From assembly GCF_900111195.1 (NCBI RefSeq), contig NZ_FOGL01000021.1:1-64000 (forward strand): a stretch of 64,000 nucleotides of DNA, read 5' to 3'. Position 1 is the first letter of the stretch, and each line of letters begins with the position of its first letter. This document shows, one piece after another, positions 43,406-52,169 of this stretch. Both the position numbers and the translations under genes were made by a program. The DNA is from Gracilibacillus ureilyticus (lineage in GTDB: Bacteria > Bacillota > Bacilli > Bacillales > Amphibacillaceae). Below the pieces are notes generated by a model, which saw only the letters and a list, made by a program, of their open reading frames with translations, made no database searches and was not told the DNA's origin.

Positions 43406-44317
43406 ATGAAACCAAAAAAACTAATATTACTAGCTGTTCTTTCAGGTTTAATTACCACGTTTTTATTTTATTTATTTATCAATCAATCGAGCACTGCTTC
43501 CGTATCGGAAACAGAAGTAATAAAGAAAGTTCAAGTTGTTGTGGCGAGAGAAGATATTTCGATTAACCAGAAAATAACGGATGATCAGATCACACTAAAA
43601 GAGATACCGGAAGACCAGGCTCACAGTAATGCAGTTGTGAGTATGGAGCAGGTCGCTGGTTACTATGCTACTTCAGATATTAAACAAGGTGAAGTGATTA
43701 TGAATCACCGTGTTCAATTAATGGAAGAAGAAAAAGAAGTAGTTTCTAAAAAAATACAGGAAGGTTATCGTGCCGTCTCTGTGCAGGTGGACTACGTAAC
43801 AGGGATATCCAATCTCATCCAGCCAGGCGACTATGTCGATGTAGTTTTAAGCACTCTGGAACCAGTTACTACAGATATGATTCTCGAGCGCATGCATGTA
43901 TTAGCTGTTGGAGAACGGATGGTTGAGCAAAAAACAGATGGAACAGAAGAGTACTATCAGGCAGTAACGTTAGAATTAACGCAAGAAGATACAGTAAAAG
44001 TTATTGATTCCAGTAAAAAAGGCGTATTACAACTGGCTTTGTACAGTAAATCGGAACCGATTGAAGAAGTTATTGAAGTGAACACCCCTAATGAAAAACC
44101 AAATGAAACGGATAAAGCCGTTAGCGCTGCTGCCAAGTCGCATGTAAGAACTGCACCGAATATGAAAGCATCCGTTCTTACGATTGTTGACAAGGGGACT
44201 GTACTTAAAGTGACAGATGAACAGGTAACAGAGAATATAACATGGTACGAAGTGGAAACACCTGATCAGACAAAAGGTTGGATAAGCGGCCGCATTATCA
44301 AGTTTATAGAAGATTAA
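43406..44317 (+). CDS. cpaB: CpaB/RcpC with C-terminal SH3b domain
   Basis: 303 residues. One N-terminal membrane segment (about 5-24), a SAF domain (VVAREDISINQKITDDQITL, about 46-110), then the CpaB/RcpC core (VSVQVDYVTGISNLIQPGDY). Unusually, the last 60 residues form an SH3b domain (VRTAPNMKASVLTIVDKGTV, then WYEVETPDQTKGWISGRII), a cell-wall-binding fold. In Gram-negative systems CpaB gates the outer-membrane secretin; here, with no outer membrane, the SH3b suggests anchoring to peptidoglycan. Confidence 0.88.
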   Translation: MKPKKLILLAVLSGLITTFLFYLFINQSSTASVSETEVIKKVQVVVAREDISINQKITDDQITLKEIPEDQAHSNAVVSMEQVAGYYATSDIKQGEVIMNHRVQLMEEEKEVVSKKIQEGYRAVSVQVDYVTGISNLIQPGDYVDVVLSTLEPVTTDMILERMHVLAVGERMVEQKTDGTEEYYQAVTLELTQEDTVKVIDSSKKGVLQLALYSKSEPIEEVIEVNTPNEKPNETDKAVSAAAKSHVRTAPNMKASVLTIVDKGTVLKVTDEQVTENITWYEVETPDQTKGWISGRIIKFIED

Positions 44318-44336
44318 TAGAAAGCAGGGGTTGCAG

Positions 44337-45143
44337 TTGGAAAAAAAAGCGAAATTGATTGTCGTATGCAGTCCAGTTGGTGGTGTCGGAAAAACAATGC
44401 TTGCTGTAAATCTAGCTGTGACAATGGCGACTAAAGGAGAAAAGGTTTCTATTATCGATGGTGATTTGCAATTTGGGGATGTGGCCATGTCATTAAACAT
44501 GAAACCGAAAGAAACATTAAGAGAACTGGCAGAAAACGATCGTGCGGAAAACGCCGCCTTTTATTTTGCCAAACACGAATCAGGTCTTAATGTACTACCA
44601 GCACCTGACAGACCTGAATATGCAGAAATCATCACACCTGCCTTTTTCGATGAAACCGTTCTTGCCTTACAGGATAAATCTGACCTTTTAATAATTGATA
44701 CAGCTGCAGGTTTAAATGAACTTAATCTGGAGTTAATGGATAAGGCAGACAAAATTATCGTTGTGGCTACTCCAGCAATGCATGTACTTAAGAATACAAA
44801 ATTAATGCTGGAAACATTGCAGGCGCTGGGGCTGAAAGAAAAACTAACATTGATCGTTAACAGGTCCAGTATGTCGACTGCTGTTAAATTAAGCCGGATT
44901 CCCGACTTAACGGAAATGGAATCAGTATTTTATCTTCCCGCTGATGAAAAGCATGTAAATGAATCGATGGATACCGGAATACCACTTATCAGTAAATATC
45001 CTAAACTGGAAGTAACAAAAAAGCTGAAAGAGCTCACCGATACATTTTTGGAGGGATCAAACCCGAAGCATGAAAAGAAGAATTCTCTCTTTCATTATAT
45101 GACTAAAGTCATCCCGGGAAAATTGGAAGGTGAAAATAGATGA
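44337..45143 (+). CDS. tadZ: TadZ/CpaE-like ATPase
   Basis: 268 residues from TTG 44337 (GCAGGGG upstream). MinD/ParA-like P-loop VVCSPVGGVGKTMLAVNLAV (about residue 8), Walker B-like LLIIDTAAGLNEL. TadZ normally places the pilus machine in the cell. The N-terminal receiver-like domain of CpaE is absent here. Overlaps the tadA start (ATGA). Confidence 0.9.
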   Translation: MEKKAKLIVVCSPVGGVGKTMLAVNLAVTMATKGEKVSIIDGDLQFGDVAMSLNMKPKETLRELAENDRAENAAFYFAKHESGLNVLPAPDRPEYAEIITPAFFDETVLALQDKSDLLIIDTAAGLNELNLELMDKADKIIVVATPAMHVLKNTKLMLETLQALGLKEKLTLIVNRSSMSTAVKLSRIPDLTEMESVFYLPADEKHVNESMDTGIPLISKYPKLEVTKKLKELTDTFLEGSNPKHEKKNSLFHYMTKVIPGKLEGENR

Positions 45144-46552
45144 GTTTGTTAGAAAGATTGCAATCAAAAAATCAAAATATTATTGAAACGGTAACAGCAG
45201 ATGACCTATCCGCAGCAAAAGTATCTACTGTGGAAACCGTCTCTAAACCAAAAAGCAAACCTGCATCAGCAGCTAATAAGAAAAACGCCGGGGAAAATCA
45301 GGAAACAGAATACCGTGAATTAAAAAACCTTATCTATAAATATATCCTTCGTGAGCGAAAAGATGAAGACGTAGAAGCAATCATAGCTGACTTAGATAAC
45401 ATCATTCAAGAGATTCTGGAAGAGAATGAAGGATTTAACACATTAAAAGACTGGAAATCAATTATCGAGGAAATCACGAATGATTTAACCGGTTACGGGC
45501 CAATTAATCCTTTATTAAATGATGAGAGTGTATCAGAAGTTATGGTTAACGGGCCATTCCAAGTATATGCAGAGCGAAATGGAAAACTGCAACTAACGGA
45601 TATAACCTTTCGGGATAACGATCATGTAATGACAGTCCTGGAAAAGATCGTTGCCCCCCTCGGGAGAAGAATTGATGAAAGCAGTCCAATGGTTGATGCA
45701 AGGCTGCAAGACGGTTCAAGAGTAAATGCGATTATTCCGCCTTTAGCCTTAAAAGGACCAACTATTACAATCCGAAAATTCTCTAAAGATCCCTTCACAG
45801 TCCGAGATCTAATTCAGTTTGGAACAATGACTGAAGAAATGGCCGAATTTTTGAAAGCTTGTGTGGAAGCAAAATTAAATATGTTTGTAAGTGGCGGTAC
45901 TGGATCTGGTAAGACAACGACCTTAAACGTCCTTTCCTCCTTCATTTCCAATGAAGACCGGATTGTGACAATCGAAGATGCAGCTGAACTTCAATTAGGC
46001 CAGGAGCATGTAGTTTCATTAGAAACGCGCCCGCCAAATATTGAAGGAAAAGGTGCTATTTCCATTCGTGACCTTGTTCGTAACTCCCTCCGTATGCGCC
46101 CTGAGCGAATTGTCATTGGAGAGGTACGTGGCGGAGAAGCATTGGACATGCTTCAGGCAATGAATACAGGACATGATGGCTCATTAGCTACAGGACATGC
46201 CAACAGTCCGCGTGATATGATTGCCAGACTCGAAACAATGGTGTTAATGGCAGGAATGGAGCTTCCGGTGAAAGCGATTCGTGAACAGATTGCCGGAGCA
46301 TTAGATGTAATTGTACAGCAGTCCCGATTAAAGGACGGGTCTAGAAGAATCACAAATATTACAGAAGTCCAGGGCATGGAAGGTGATGTAATAGTTTTGC
46401 AGGATATCTTCACCTTTAAACAATTTGGTGTAGCCGAAAATGGAAGAATTATAGGGAAACTGTTACCGACAGGCATTCGTCCGAAGTTCTATGAAAAAAT
46501 GGAAAGCGAAGGGATTTATCTGCCGGCTTCTATCTTTGCGGAAAAGGAGTAA
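45140..46552 (+). CDS. tadA: Tad secretion ATPase TadA/CpaF
   Basis: 470 residues, type II/IV secretion ATPase of the CpaF group. Walker [21 protein letters not shown] (about residue 253), Asp box [15 protein letters not shown], Walker B region [19 protein letters not shown], and a His-box-like [14 protein letters not shown]. The N-terminal 90 residues are charged and helical. Powers pilus assembly from the cytoplasm. Confidence 0.96.
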   Translation: MSLLERLQSKNQNIIETVTADDLSAAKVSTVETVSKPKSKPASAANKKNAGENQETEYRELKNLIYKYILRERKDEDVEAIIADLDNIIQEILEENEGFNTLKDWKSIIEEITNDLTGYGPINPLLNDESVSEVMVNGPFQVYAERNGKLQLTDITFRDNDHVMTVLEKIVAPLGRRIDESSPMVDARLQDGSRVNAIIPPLALKGPTITIRKFSKDPFTVRDLIQFGTMTEEMAEFLKACVEAKLNMFVSGGTGSGKTTTLNVLSSFISNEDRIVTIEDAAELQLGQEHVVSLETRPPNIEGKGAISIRDLVRNSLRMRPERIVIGEVRGGEALDMLQAMNTGHDGSLATGHANSPRDMIARLETMVLMAGMELPVKAIREQIAGALDVIVQQSRLKDGSRRITNITEVQGMEGDVIVLQDIFTFKQFGVAENGRIIGKLLPTGIRPKFYEKMESEGIYLPASIFAEKE

Positions 46553-46559
46553 TTAAGCT

Positions 46560-47483
46560 ATGAAATTATTCTTCTATTTATCCTTGTTTGCCACAGTCTT
46601 TCTCACTTTAATTATCATATTAACGTTGAATAGAAAATCAAATGAGGATATGGGCAAATCATCCTCGTTGTTACAACTGTTAAAAAGCTGGAATAGCCAA
46701 TTAAAGTCCCTTCTGATGAGTAAAAAAAGACCGAAAAAAAAGAATGAGAAACTTGCTAACCGGATAAATGTTGCGGGATTACCAATAAAACCAGAAGAAT
46801 TAATCGCATTCCAATGGATGAGTGCGTTGATCACTGCAGGAATTCTTTATCTTTTAACCAGCCATATTATCTTAGCTCTTGCAGGTTTAATCACTGGCTA
46901 TGCTATTCCTCACATCTGGTTAAGGAAAAAAGAACAAAAAAGAGTTAAGCAATTTAATGAAGATCTGCCTAACATGCTAACTTCTATTATTAGCTCATTA
47001 AGAGCGGGGTTCAGTTTTGTTCAATCATTACAGCTTGTGGCAAAAGAAGCGAATTCGCCAATTAAAGAAGAGGTGGAAATATTGCTGAAATCAATGCAGT
47101 ATGGCACGAGCCTCGAGGATGCGATGCTGGAATGGAAAAATCGAATTCCTAGTAATGATCTAAGTCTGCTGGTAGAGGCAATATTAATCCAAAGACAGGT
47201 AGGAGGAAACCTCGCCTACTTATTAGAGAAAATCGTCGAAACGACCAGGGAAAGAAAAAAACTCCAAAACCAAGTAAAATCTTTAACTGCACAGGGAAAA
47301 TTATCAGGGATTGTAATCAGCGCCCTCCCTGTTGCGTTAGGTGTAATCATTTATATTATTAATCCGGAATATATTATGACTCTGTTTTACAATCCAATTG
47401 GGCGAATCCTCGTAGGAGCCGCTTTAATTGGAGCAATCATTGGATTTATTTCTGTCCGGAAAATTACAACGATAGAGGTGTAA
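46560..47483 (+). CDS. tadB: TadB-like inner-membrane platform protein
   Basis: 307 residues, AAAAGGAGT before the ATG. T2SSF domain with LPNMLTSIISSLRAGFSFVQ (about residue 136) and AILIQRQVGGNLAYLLEKIV; membrane segments at the N-terminus, around residue 95 and two near the C-terminus. Forms the membrane platform with TadC. Confidence 0.93.
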   Translation: MKLFFYLSLFATVFLTLIIILTLNRKSNEDMGKSSSLLQLLKSWNSQLKSLLMSKKRPKKKNEKLANRINVAGLPIKPEELIAFQWMSALITAGILYLLTSHIILALAGLITGYAIPHIWLRKKEQKRVKQFNEDLPNMLTSIISSLRAGFSFVQSLQLVAKEANSPIKEEVEILLKSMQYGTSLEDAMLEWKNRIPSNDLSLLVEAILIQRQVGGNLAYLLEKIVETTRERKKLQNQVKSLTAQGKLSGIVISALPVALGVIIYIINPEYIMTLFYNPIGRILVGAALIGAIIGFISVRKITTIEV

Positions 47484-47485
47484 TA

Positions 47486-48400
47486 ATGATCGTATTAATT
47501 AGCAGTTTCTTTTTGTTTATCAGTTTGTTATCCTACATCCTTCTTATCCTGTTAACTTCGCGAACGAGCCATGTTGAAAGTAGATTGGAAGCATATTTTG
47601 CTCCGCAAATTCCGGCAGGCTCTGTGGACTTGGAAGAAGAGACAACATTTATGAAACGAGTTGTCTCCCCTTTTTGGGAAAATCTTCAGAAAAAGTTCAT
47701 AAAAAGGATAGGAAAAGAAGAAGCTAACAAGCTGGAAACTCTGCTGTTGCAGGCTGGTCAGCCATTTCAGCTCAATCCTGTTAAATTTAAATTAGTCCAA
47801 TTTTTTACTGGTATCATTTTACCCGTAACAGGCGGCGGTTATGCTTTATTACTAGGATTATCGTTTAATATTCTCTTGTTAATTGTCGTTATTTCTATCG
47901 GAATTGCTGCCATTTTACCGAAACGGTTATTAAGAGCAAAAGCAGAAAAACGCAGTAAGGAAGCTGTTAAGGAAATGCCAGATTTACTGGATTTGCTAAC
48001 AATCAGCTTAGAAGCCGGTCTGGGATTTGACGCTGCATTACATCAGGTTGTTTCAAAAAAAGATGGAATACTTGCGGAAGAATTCAAAACCGTCTTAGAA
48101 GAAATGCGATTGGGTAAAACAAGAAAAGAAGCATTAATTGGACTTTCCGACAGAGTGGTTTCTGAAGATGTGAGAGCATTTGTCTCCAGTATTATTCAGG
48201 CAGAAAAACTCGGCGTAGGCATGGTATCCGTATTGAGGGTCCAAACAGAAGACCTGCGAGTTACGAGAAAACAAAAAGCAGAAGAAAAGGCTATGAAGGC
48301 TCCAATTAAAATGATGTTCCCTTTAGTTTTATTTATATTCCCAACATTATTTATCATTCTTTTAGGACCTGCTATCCTTCAATTGATGGAAAATTTTTAA
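47486..48400 (+). CDS. tadC: TadC-like inner-membrane platform protein
   Basis: 304 residues, GAGGTG before the ATG, two bases after tadB. T2SSF domain with MPDLLDLLTISLEAGLGFDA and SSIIQAEKLGVGMVSVLRVQ; C-terminal segment KMMFPLVLFIFPTLFIILLG typical of TadC. Last gene of the pilus operon. Confidence 0.93.
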   Translation: MIVLISSFFLFISLLSYILLILLTSRTSHVESRLEAYFAPQIPAGSVDLEEETTFMKRVVSPFWENLQKKFIKRIGKEEANKLETLLLQAGQPFQLNPVKFKLVQFFTGIILPVTGGGYALLLGLSFNILLLIVVISIGIAAILPKRLLRAKAEKRSKEAVKEMPDLLDLLTISLEAGLGFDAALHQVVSKKDGILAEEFKTVLEEMRLGKTRKEALIGLSDRVVSEDVRAFVSSIIQAEKLGVGMVSVLRVQTEDLRVTRKQKAEEKAMKAPIKMMFPLVLFIFPTLFIILLGPAILQLMENF

Positions 48401-48401
48401 T

Positions 48402-48432
48402 GTCACGTGCTGTATTGGCACGTGGCTTTTTG
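48402..48432 (+). terminator. Terminator of the Tad pilus operon
   Basis: CACGTGC (48404-48410) pairs with GCACGTG (48418-48424), followed by GCTTTTTG. Confidence 0.88.
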
Positions 48433-48586
48433 TAGTATTTACTCCCTAAACAATTAAGAAAGAGCATAACAAAATATTAATTCCCCTCCAATTTCCTTAA
48501 CATAGTTAATATTATAGTTAATTAAATAACTTTTTTATGTTTTTAGTTAACTTTATCATCATCCTATGTTAAAATCACCCATATAA

Positions 48587-48600
48587 AGAATGCGCTTACA
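48587..48600 (+). promoter_or_regulatory. Candidate CcpA cre site
   Basis: AGAATGCGCTTACA matches the cre consensus TGWAANCGNTNWCA at 12 of 14 positions and lies about 20 bp after a likely -10 region (TATGTTAAAAT at about 48565), a position that would repress the arabinanase gene on preferred sugars. Confidence 0.5.
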
Positions 48601-48635
48601 TTATGTGTCGGTGTATTCAAATGGAAAAGGAGCTG

Positions 48636-49604
48636 ATGAGAATTAAGTTAAAAATCTGTTGGAAGGTAGTCTTTTTTGTTCTCGTTTTTATTGGCGCAGG
48701 AGGTGCTTCTGTCTCAGCTGCATTTTGGGAAATGGATGAACACCCTATGATTCACGATCCTTCGATGATTAAAGAAGGTAACACATGGTGGACATTTGGT
48801 ACAGGTGAAGTTGACAAAAATGGTATACGTGTCATTTACTCACAAGATGGACGGAACTGGAATGAAGCTCCAGTTATTTTCCCTCAGCCTTTGAACTGGT
48901 GGAGTCAATATGTACCTAATCATACAAGTGCTCAATGGGCTCCGGACATTCAATATTTTAACGGGCGCTACTGGCTGTATTACTCTGTCTCTTCTTTTGG
49001 TTCCAATCAGTCTCTCATAGGGCTATTATCGACAGAAAGTATTGCATCAGGAAACTGGAGAGATGATGGACTTGTCGCTCGTTCGACAACCAATGACAAT
49101 TATAACGCAATTGATGGGGACTTAGTTATTGATGAACATGGCCAGCCATGGTTATCGTACGGCTCTTACTGGAGCGGTATAAAATTAACGAAACTGGATG
49201 CCCAGACGATGAAGCCTACTGGCCAGACTTATTCCATCGCTGCCAGACCAGATCATCCAGATGGTGCAATTGAAGCACCAAGTATTACGTATAAAGATGG
49301 TTACTACTATTTATTCGTTTCATTTGATAAATGCTGTGATGGTTTAAACAGTACGTATAAAGTAGCTGTTGGCCGTTCAACAGACATAACCGGACCATAT
49401 TTGGACAAGTCAGGAAACAATATGCTGTACGGTGGGGGTACAATTTTTGATACAGGTAATGATAAATGGGTCGCTCCAGGCCATCAGGATATACTGAACA
49501 ATAATATCTTTGTTCGGCATGCTTATGACGCTGACCGAAACGGCCTGCCAAGCCTGTTAATCAATGATTTGTATTGGGACAGTCAGGGATGGCCAACATA
49601 TTAA
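48636..49604 (+). CDS. abnA: Secreted GH43 arabinan endo-1,5-alpha-L-arabinosidase
   Basis: 322 residues from ATG 48636 (AAAAGGAGCTG upstream). Signal peptide MRIKLKICWKVVFFVLVFIG with cleavage near SVSA-A29. GH43 triad: Asp41 (MIHDPSM, base), the Asp of NAIDGDLV and Glu of GAIEAPSI (acid). Block SAQWAPDIQYFNGRYWLYYS is typical of endo-arabinanases of GH43_5. It would cut arabinan outside the cell into oligomers for the permease and GH43 enzyme at 17-19 kb. Confidence 0.9.
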   Translation: MRIKLKICWKVVFFVLVFIGAGGASVSAAFWEMDEHPMIHDPSMIKEGNTWWTFGTGEVDKNGIRVIYSQDGRNWNEAPVIFPQPLNWWSQYVPNHTSAQWAPDIQYFNGRYWLYYSVSSFGSNQSLIGLLSTESIASGNWRDDGLVARSTTNDNYNAIDGDLVIDEHGQPWLSYGSYWSGIKLTKLDAQTMKPTGQTYSIAARPDHPDGAIEAPSITYKDGYYYLFVSFDKCCDGLNSTYKVAVGRSTDITGPYLDKSGNNMLYGGGTIFDTGNDKWVAPGHQDILNNNIFVRHAYDADRNGLPSLLINDLYWDSQGWPTY

Positions 49605-49683
49605 GCAATTTTTATTAAAAAACAAATACATTTATGCACGGGGAAGATCTTTAAAATAAGCATAAGCAATGACGGTAAACTCG

Positions 49684-49726
49684 AACGGTTCTCCATTGTT
49701 TCACATGAAACAAGAGAGCCGTTTTT
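49684..49726 (+). terminator. Terminator of the arabinanase gene
   Basis: AACGGTTCTC pairs with GAGAGCCGTT, with the perfect palindrome TTGTTTCACATGAAACAA as apical stem, then TTTTTC. The apical palindrome explains a parS-like match at 49697-49712. Confidence 0.85.
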
Positions 49727-49737
49727 CATTCCCTTCT

Positions 49738-50754
49738 TCACCCCTGATTCGCTAAATACTCTGATAACATACGGTCAGATTCTGCAGCGATTTTATCTTT
49801 TTCCTCCTGTGAAAGTTCCGGCTTCTTTTGTATATTCTCCCTTCGATGTGCTGCATACCAGTCTGGTACAATATTTCTCTTTGTCTGGTGCCGCTGACTT
49901 TTCTGCTTTTTGGAGTGGAACTGTTTTTCATACTGTCTGGCCGCTTCTATTGTTGTTATCCCTGCACCTTTCCAGTTAAACAGAACGCTTTCGATATACT
50001 TCACCCCTTTCGCCTCTCGTTTGGCTGCGATTTTCATAGCTGCAAGCAATAAATCATAACCAAATTTGTCATACCATTGTTTAATTAATTCAACATTGAA
50101 GGGAGAATCTGATATTCCCTTTTGTAAATTACTCCGGTAAAAATGGATCACCTCAAGGAATGGGGCATTATTATTATATTCTTTTTTGTCTTTCATCTTT
50201 AATGTCTTTAAATATGTATTTACGGAGGCTGGGTACTTTGCGCTAACTGGGTTCTGGTGGTTTTTCGGTAAGTGTTTTACGAAGGTGAAGGTTCGCGTTT
50301 TACTTACCTTTTTCTGCGGGTCAGTCAGTAATTTACGAACCTTAATATTACTAGCAGTTCGTGTTTTACGAACTTCCTTTGCAGAAACCCTGCGCTTGAT
50401 ATTGATATGAATCAATTGATCAAATTGATCCCCATCCCATTTTGTTTGCGGAGTGATCTGCCACTTGTGATAGTCCTTATTTATCGCGAATACCATCATT
50501 TCTTCATCCCAGTTTAATACAGCACACTCTGTGAGAAATTTTAGTTCCTTTCGAACATCCTGCTTATGCAGACCAGCCAGTTCAAACATTTTCAGTGTCG
50601 GGATAACGCAATCGCTTTGACCTGTACCATACGATAGCCGCCAGATAAAAGAGATGATATTCAATTGTCTTTTGGAAAAATTCCGTCGTAACAATTCATT
50701 CCACAGGTCATTAGCGATACGGATATACCCTTTCTTTAATTCCGGGTTTGCCAT
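49738..50754 (-). CDS. Phage-type replication protein (O-like winged helix plus DnaD-like domain)
   Basis: 338 residues from ATG 50754 (GGATGAGGTG upstream). N-terminal Phage_rep_O-like winged helix: KKGYIRIANDLWNELLRRNF and IISFIWRLSYGTGQSD (about residues 6-55). Basic linker (about 130-185) with repeats of VRKTRT/VSKTRT. C-terminal DnaD-like domain: LIKQWYDKFGYDLLLAAMKI and GVKYIESVLFNWKGAGITT. Such proteins open a phage origin and load the helicase. No helicase loader, integrase or capsid gene is near, so it is an orphan. Repeats inside the gene look like iterons. Confidence 0.85.
   Translation of the reverse strand: MANPELKKGYIRIANDLWNELLRRNFSKRQLNIISFIWRLSYGTGQSDCVIPTLKMFELAGLHKQDVRKELKFLTECAVLNWDEEMMVFAINKDYHKWQITPQTKWDGDQFDQLIHINIKRRVSAKEVRKTRTASNIKVRKLLTDPQKKVSKTRTFTFVKHLPKNHQNPVSAKYPASVNTYLKTLKMKDKKEYNNNAPFLEVIHFYRSNLQKGISDSPFNVELIKQWYDKFGYDLLLAAMKIAAKREAKGVKYIESVLFNWKGAGITTIEAARQYEKQFHSKKQKSQRHQTKRNIVPDWYAAHRRENIQKKPELSQEEKDKIAAESDRMLSEYLANQG
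50268..50373. repeat. Iteron-like repeats inside the replication gene
   Basis: Three 17-bp units and one shorter unit: GTAAGTGTTTTACGAAG (50268), GTTCGCGTTTTACTTAC (50291), GTAATTTACGAAC (50328) and GTTCGTGTTTTACGAAC (50357). The last is a near-perfect inverted repeat. Repeat ends are spaced 23, 33 and 33 bp. They fall in the linker between the two protein domains, where lambda-type O genes carry their origin. Confidence 0.7.
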
Positions 50755-50825
50755 TTCATTCACCTCATCCTTTTTATTGGAAATCTTATACACTAGGATA
50801 GAGGAAATATTGCCGGATGCACCTT

Positions 50826-50929
50826 TCCGTACTTAAGTCCGCCCCCTTAAAAGTATGGGAAATTGTCATAAAACTCCGAGTTTTGTGCAGAAAAGTCCGA
50901 GTTTTTTACCCTTTTATATAAGTACGGAC
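50826..50929. promoter_or_regulatory. Repeat cluster upstream of the replication gene
   Basis: Direct repeat TCCGAGTTTT at 50875-50884 and 50896-50905, exactly 21 bp apart. Inverted repeat TCCGTACTT (50826-50834) and AAGTACGGA (50920-50928) flanks them. Likely operators or an accessory replication region. Confidence 0.55.
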
Positions 50930-51041
50930 AAAATATTTCTCGGCCCTGATATTGTGAGATAATTACTGGGATAAAAGTTGGTTTTAGGGAGGGGTACATT
51001 AAGATTCAGAGATTACCTCGCAAACAGGGAATGATTATGCC

Positions 51042-52097
51042 TCAATCAAGTATTTCCTGTAATAACGAATCTCTGTCAATAAAATTAAGTGTTTGCTGAC
51101 GATATTTTTCTTCATGTAAATATGTATATCTGTTCGGCTTGATGTCAGGTGCCAACTCAACAGCCTGTTGAAAATCCTTTTTTCGTAACCCGGCTTTTCT
51201 TACATAATCAAAAAGCCCTGTGCGTGTAAACACCTTATTCATTCTCTCTGCCCGATGCTGTTGAATATTGGCCATGATATAGGAAGCCATTCCGACTTGA
51301 ATACCATGCATTGCAGGTCGCTCTAATATTTTGTCCAGCGCATGGGAAATTAAGTGCTCCGAACCGCTAATAGGAGAGCTGTTTCCACTAATAACTGTCG
51401 CAATCCCTCCCATTGTTAAGGAGCTGACTAGCTCTTTTAGAAAAATCGGGTCTTTAATATCCTCCATCGGTGTGCGGACAAAGCTGTTTACAGCCTTTTT
51501 ACTTAACATTGCAGCAAAATGATTCACCGTGGACTTGTTATTCTTTTCTTCAAAGATCCAATCATATAATGCGGTTATGTTTGACATTAAATCTCCAGTA
51601 CCAGCCAAAATAAACTTTGCCGGAGCCTGCTGGATAATATCTAAGTCAACGATAATGCCATACGGAATCTTTGCCGGTACGGTTGTTTTTTTATTATTGA
51701 CTATTATTGAACAGCTGCTGCTGGCAAAACCGTCATTGGAAGCAGAAGTCGGGAAGCTGATAAATGGCACACTACGCAAATAGGCGATATATTTGCCGTA
51801 ATCTATCAACGCCCCACCCCCTGCAGCAATAATTACATCATATGGCTCCATATCAAATGCTTTTGCAACAAGTTCTTGAATGTCCAAATCTGCCGGCATT
51901 TTGATTGTTTCCAGCTTAATCCGTGACATAGATGCTTTAATAGACTGTTCAAAATGCTCAAAAGTAAAATCATCGAACAGGATAACCGCACGATGAAAGT
52001 TATGTTTAATTAAAATATTCTCCAATTGAAAAATAGCGCCATTACTAATTTCCAGAATCGCTGGAATTGGTATGTTGGTGATAGGCGGTTGGGACAT
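51042..52097 (-). CDS. sn-Glycerol-1-phosphate dehydrogenase-like (AraM/EgsA family)
   Basis: 351 residues from ATG 52097 (AAGGAGAG six bases upstream). Iron-containing-dehydrogenase fold: AAGGGALIDYGKYIA (nucleotide binding, about residue 95), SFPTSASNDGFASSS (family signature), metal ligands expected in the AGTGDLMSN Asp, SGSEHLISHALD His and MHGIQVG His. In archaea and B. subtilis AraM such enzymes reduce dihydroxyacetone phosphate to sn-glycerol-1-phosphate. Monocistronic. No heptaprenylglyceryl synthase gene (PcrB) is adjacent in the window. Confidence 0.88.
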   Translation of the reverse strand: MSQPPITNIPIPAILEISNGAIFQLENILIKHNFHRAVILFDDFTFEHFEQSIKASMSRIKLETIKMPADLDIQELVAKAFDMEPYDVIIAAGGGALIDYGKYIAYLRSVPFISFPTSASNDGFASSSCSIIVNNKKTTVPAKIPYGIIVDLDIIQQAPAKFILAGTGDLMSNITALYDWIFEEKNNKSTVNHFAAMLSKKAVNSFVRTPMEDIKDPIFLKELVSSLTMGGIATVISGNSSPISGSEHLISHALDKILERPAMHGIQVGMASYIMANIQQHRAERMNKVFTRTGLFDYVRKAGLRKKDFQQAVELAPDIKPNRYTYLHEEKYRQQTLNFIDRDSLLQEILD

Positions 52098-52169
52098 GTT
52101 CATCTCTCCTTAGTTTCATTTGCTAAGCGTAGTTAAAAAACGTAGTCGTCTGCGTGAACAGCGTGCGCT

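Noticed and set aside
49697-49712. Second strong parS site (TGTTTCACATGAAACA)
   Set aside because: The central CG is changed to CA and the palindrome is the tip of the arabinanase terminator hairpin.
49738-50754. Prophage
   Set aside because: Only a replication gene is present; no integrase, terminase, capsid, lysis or regulator genes nearby.
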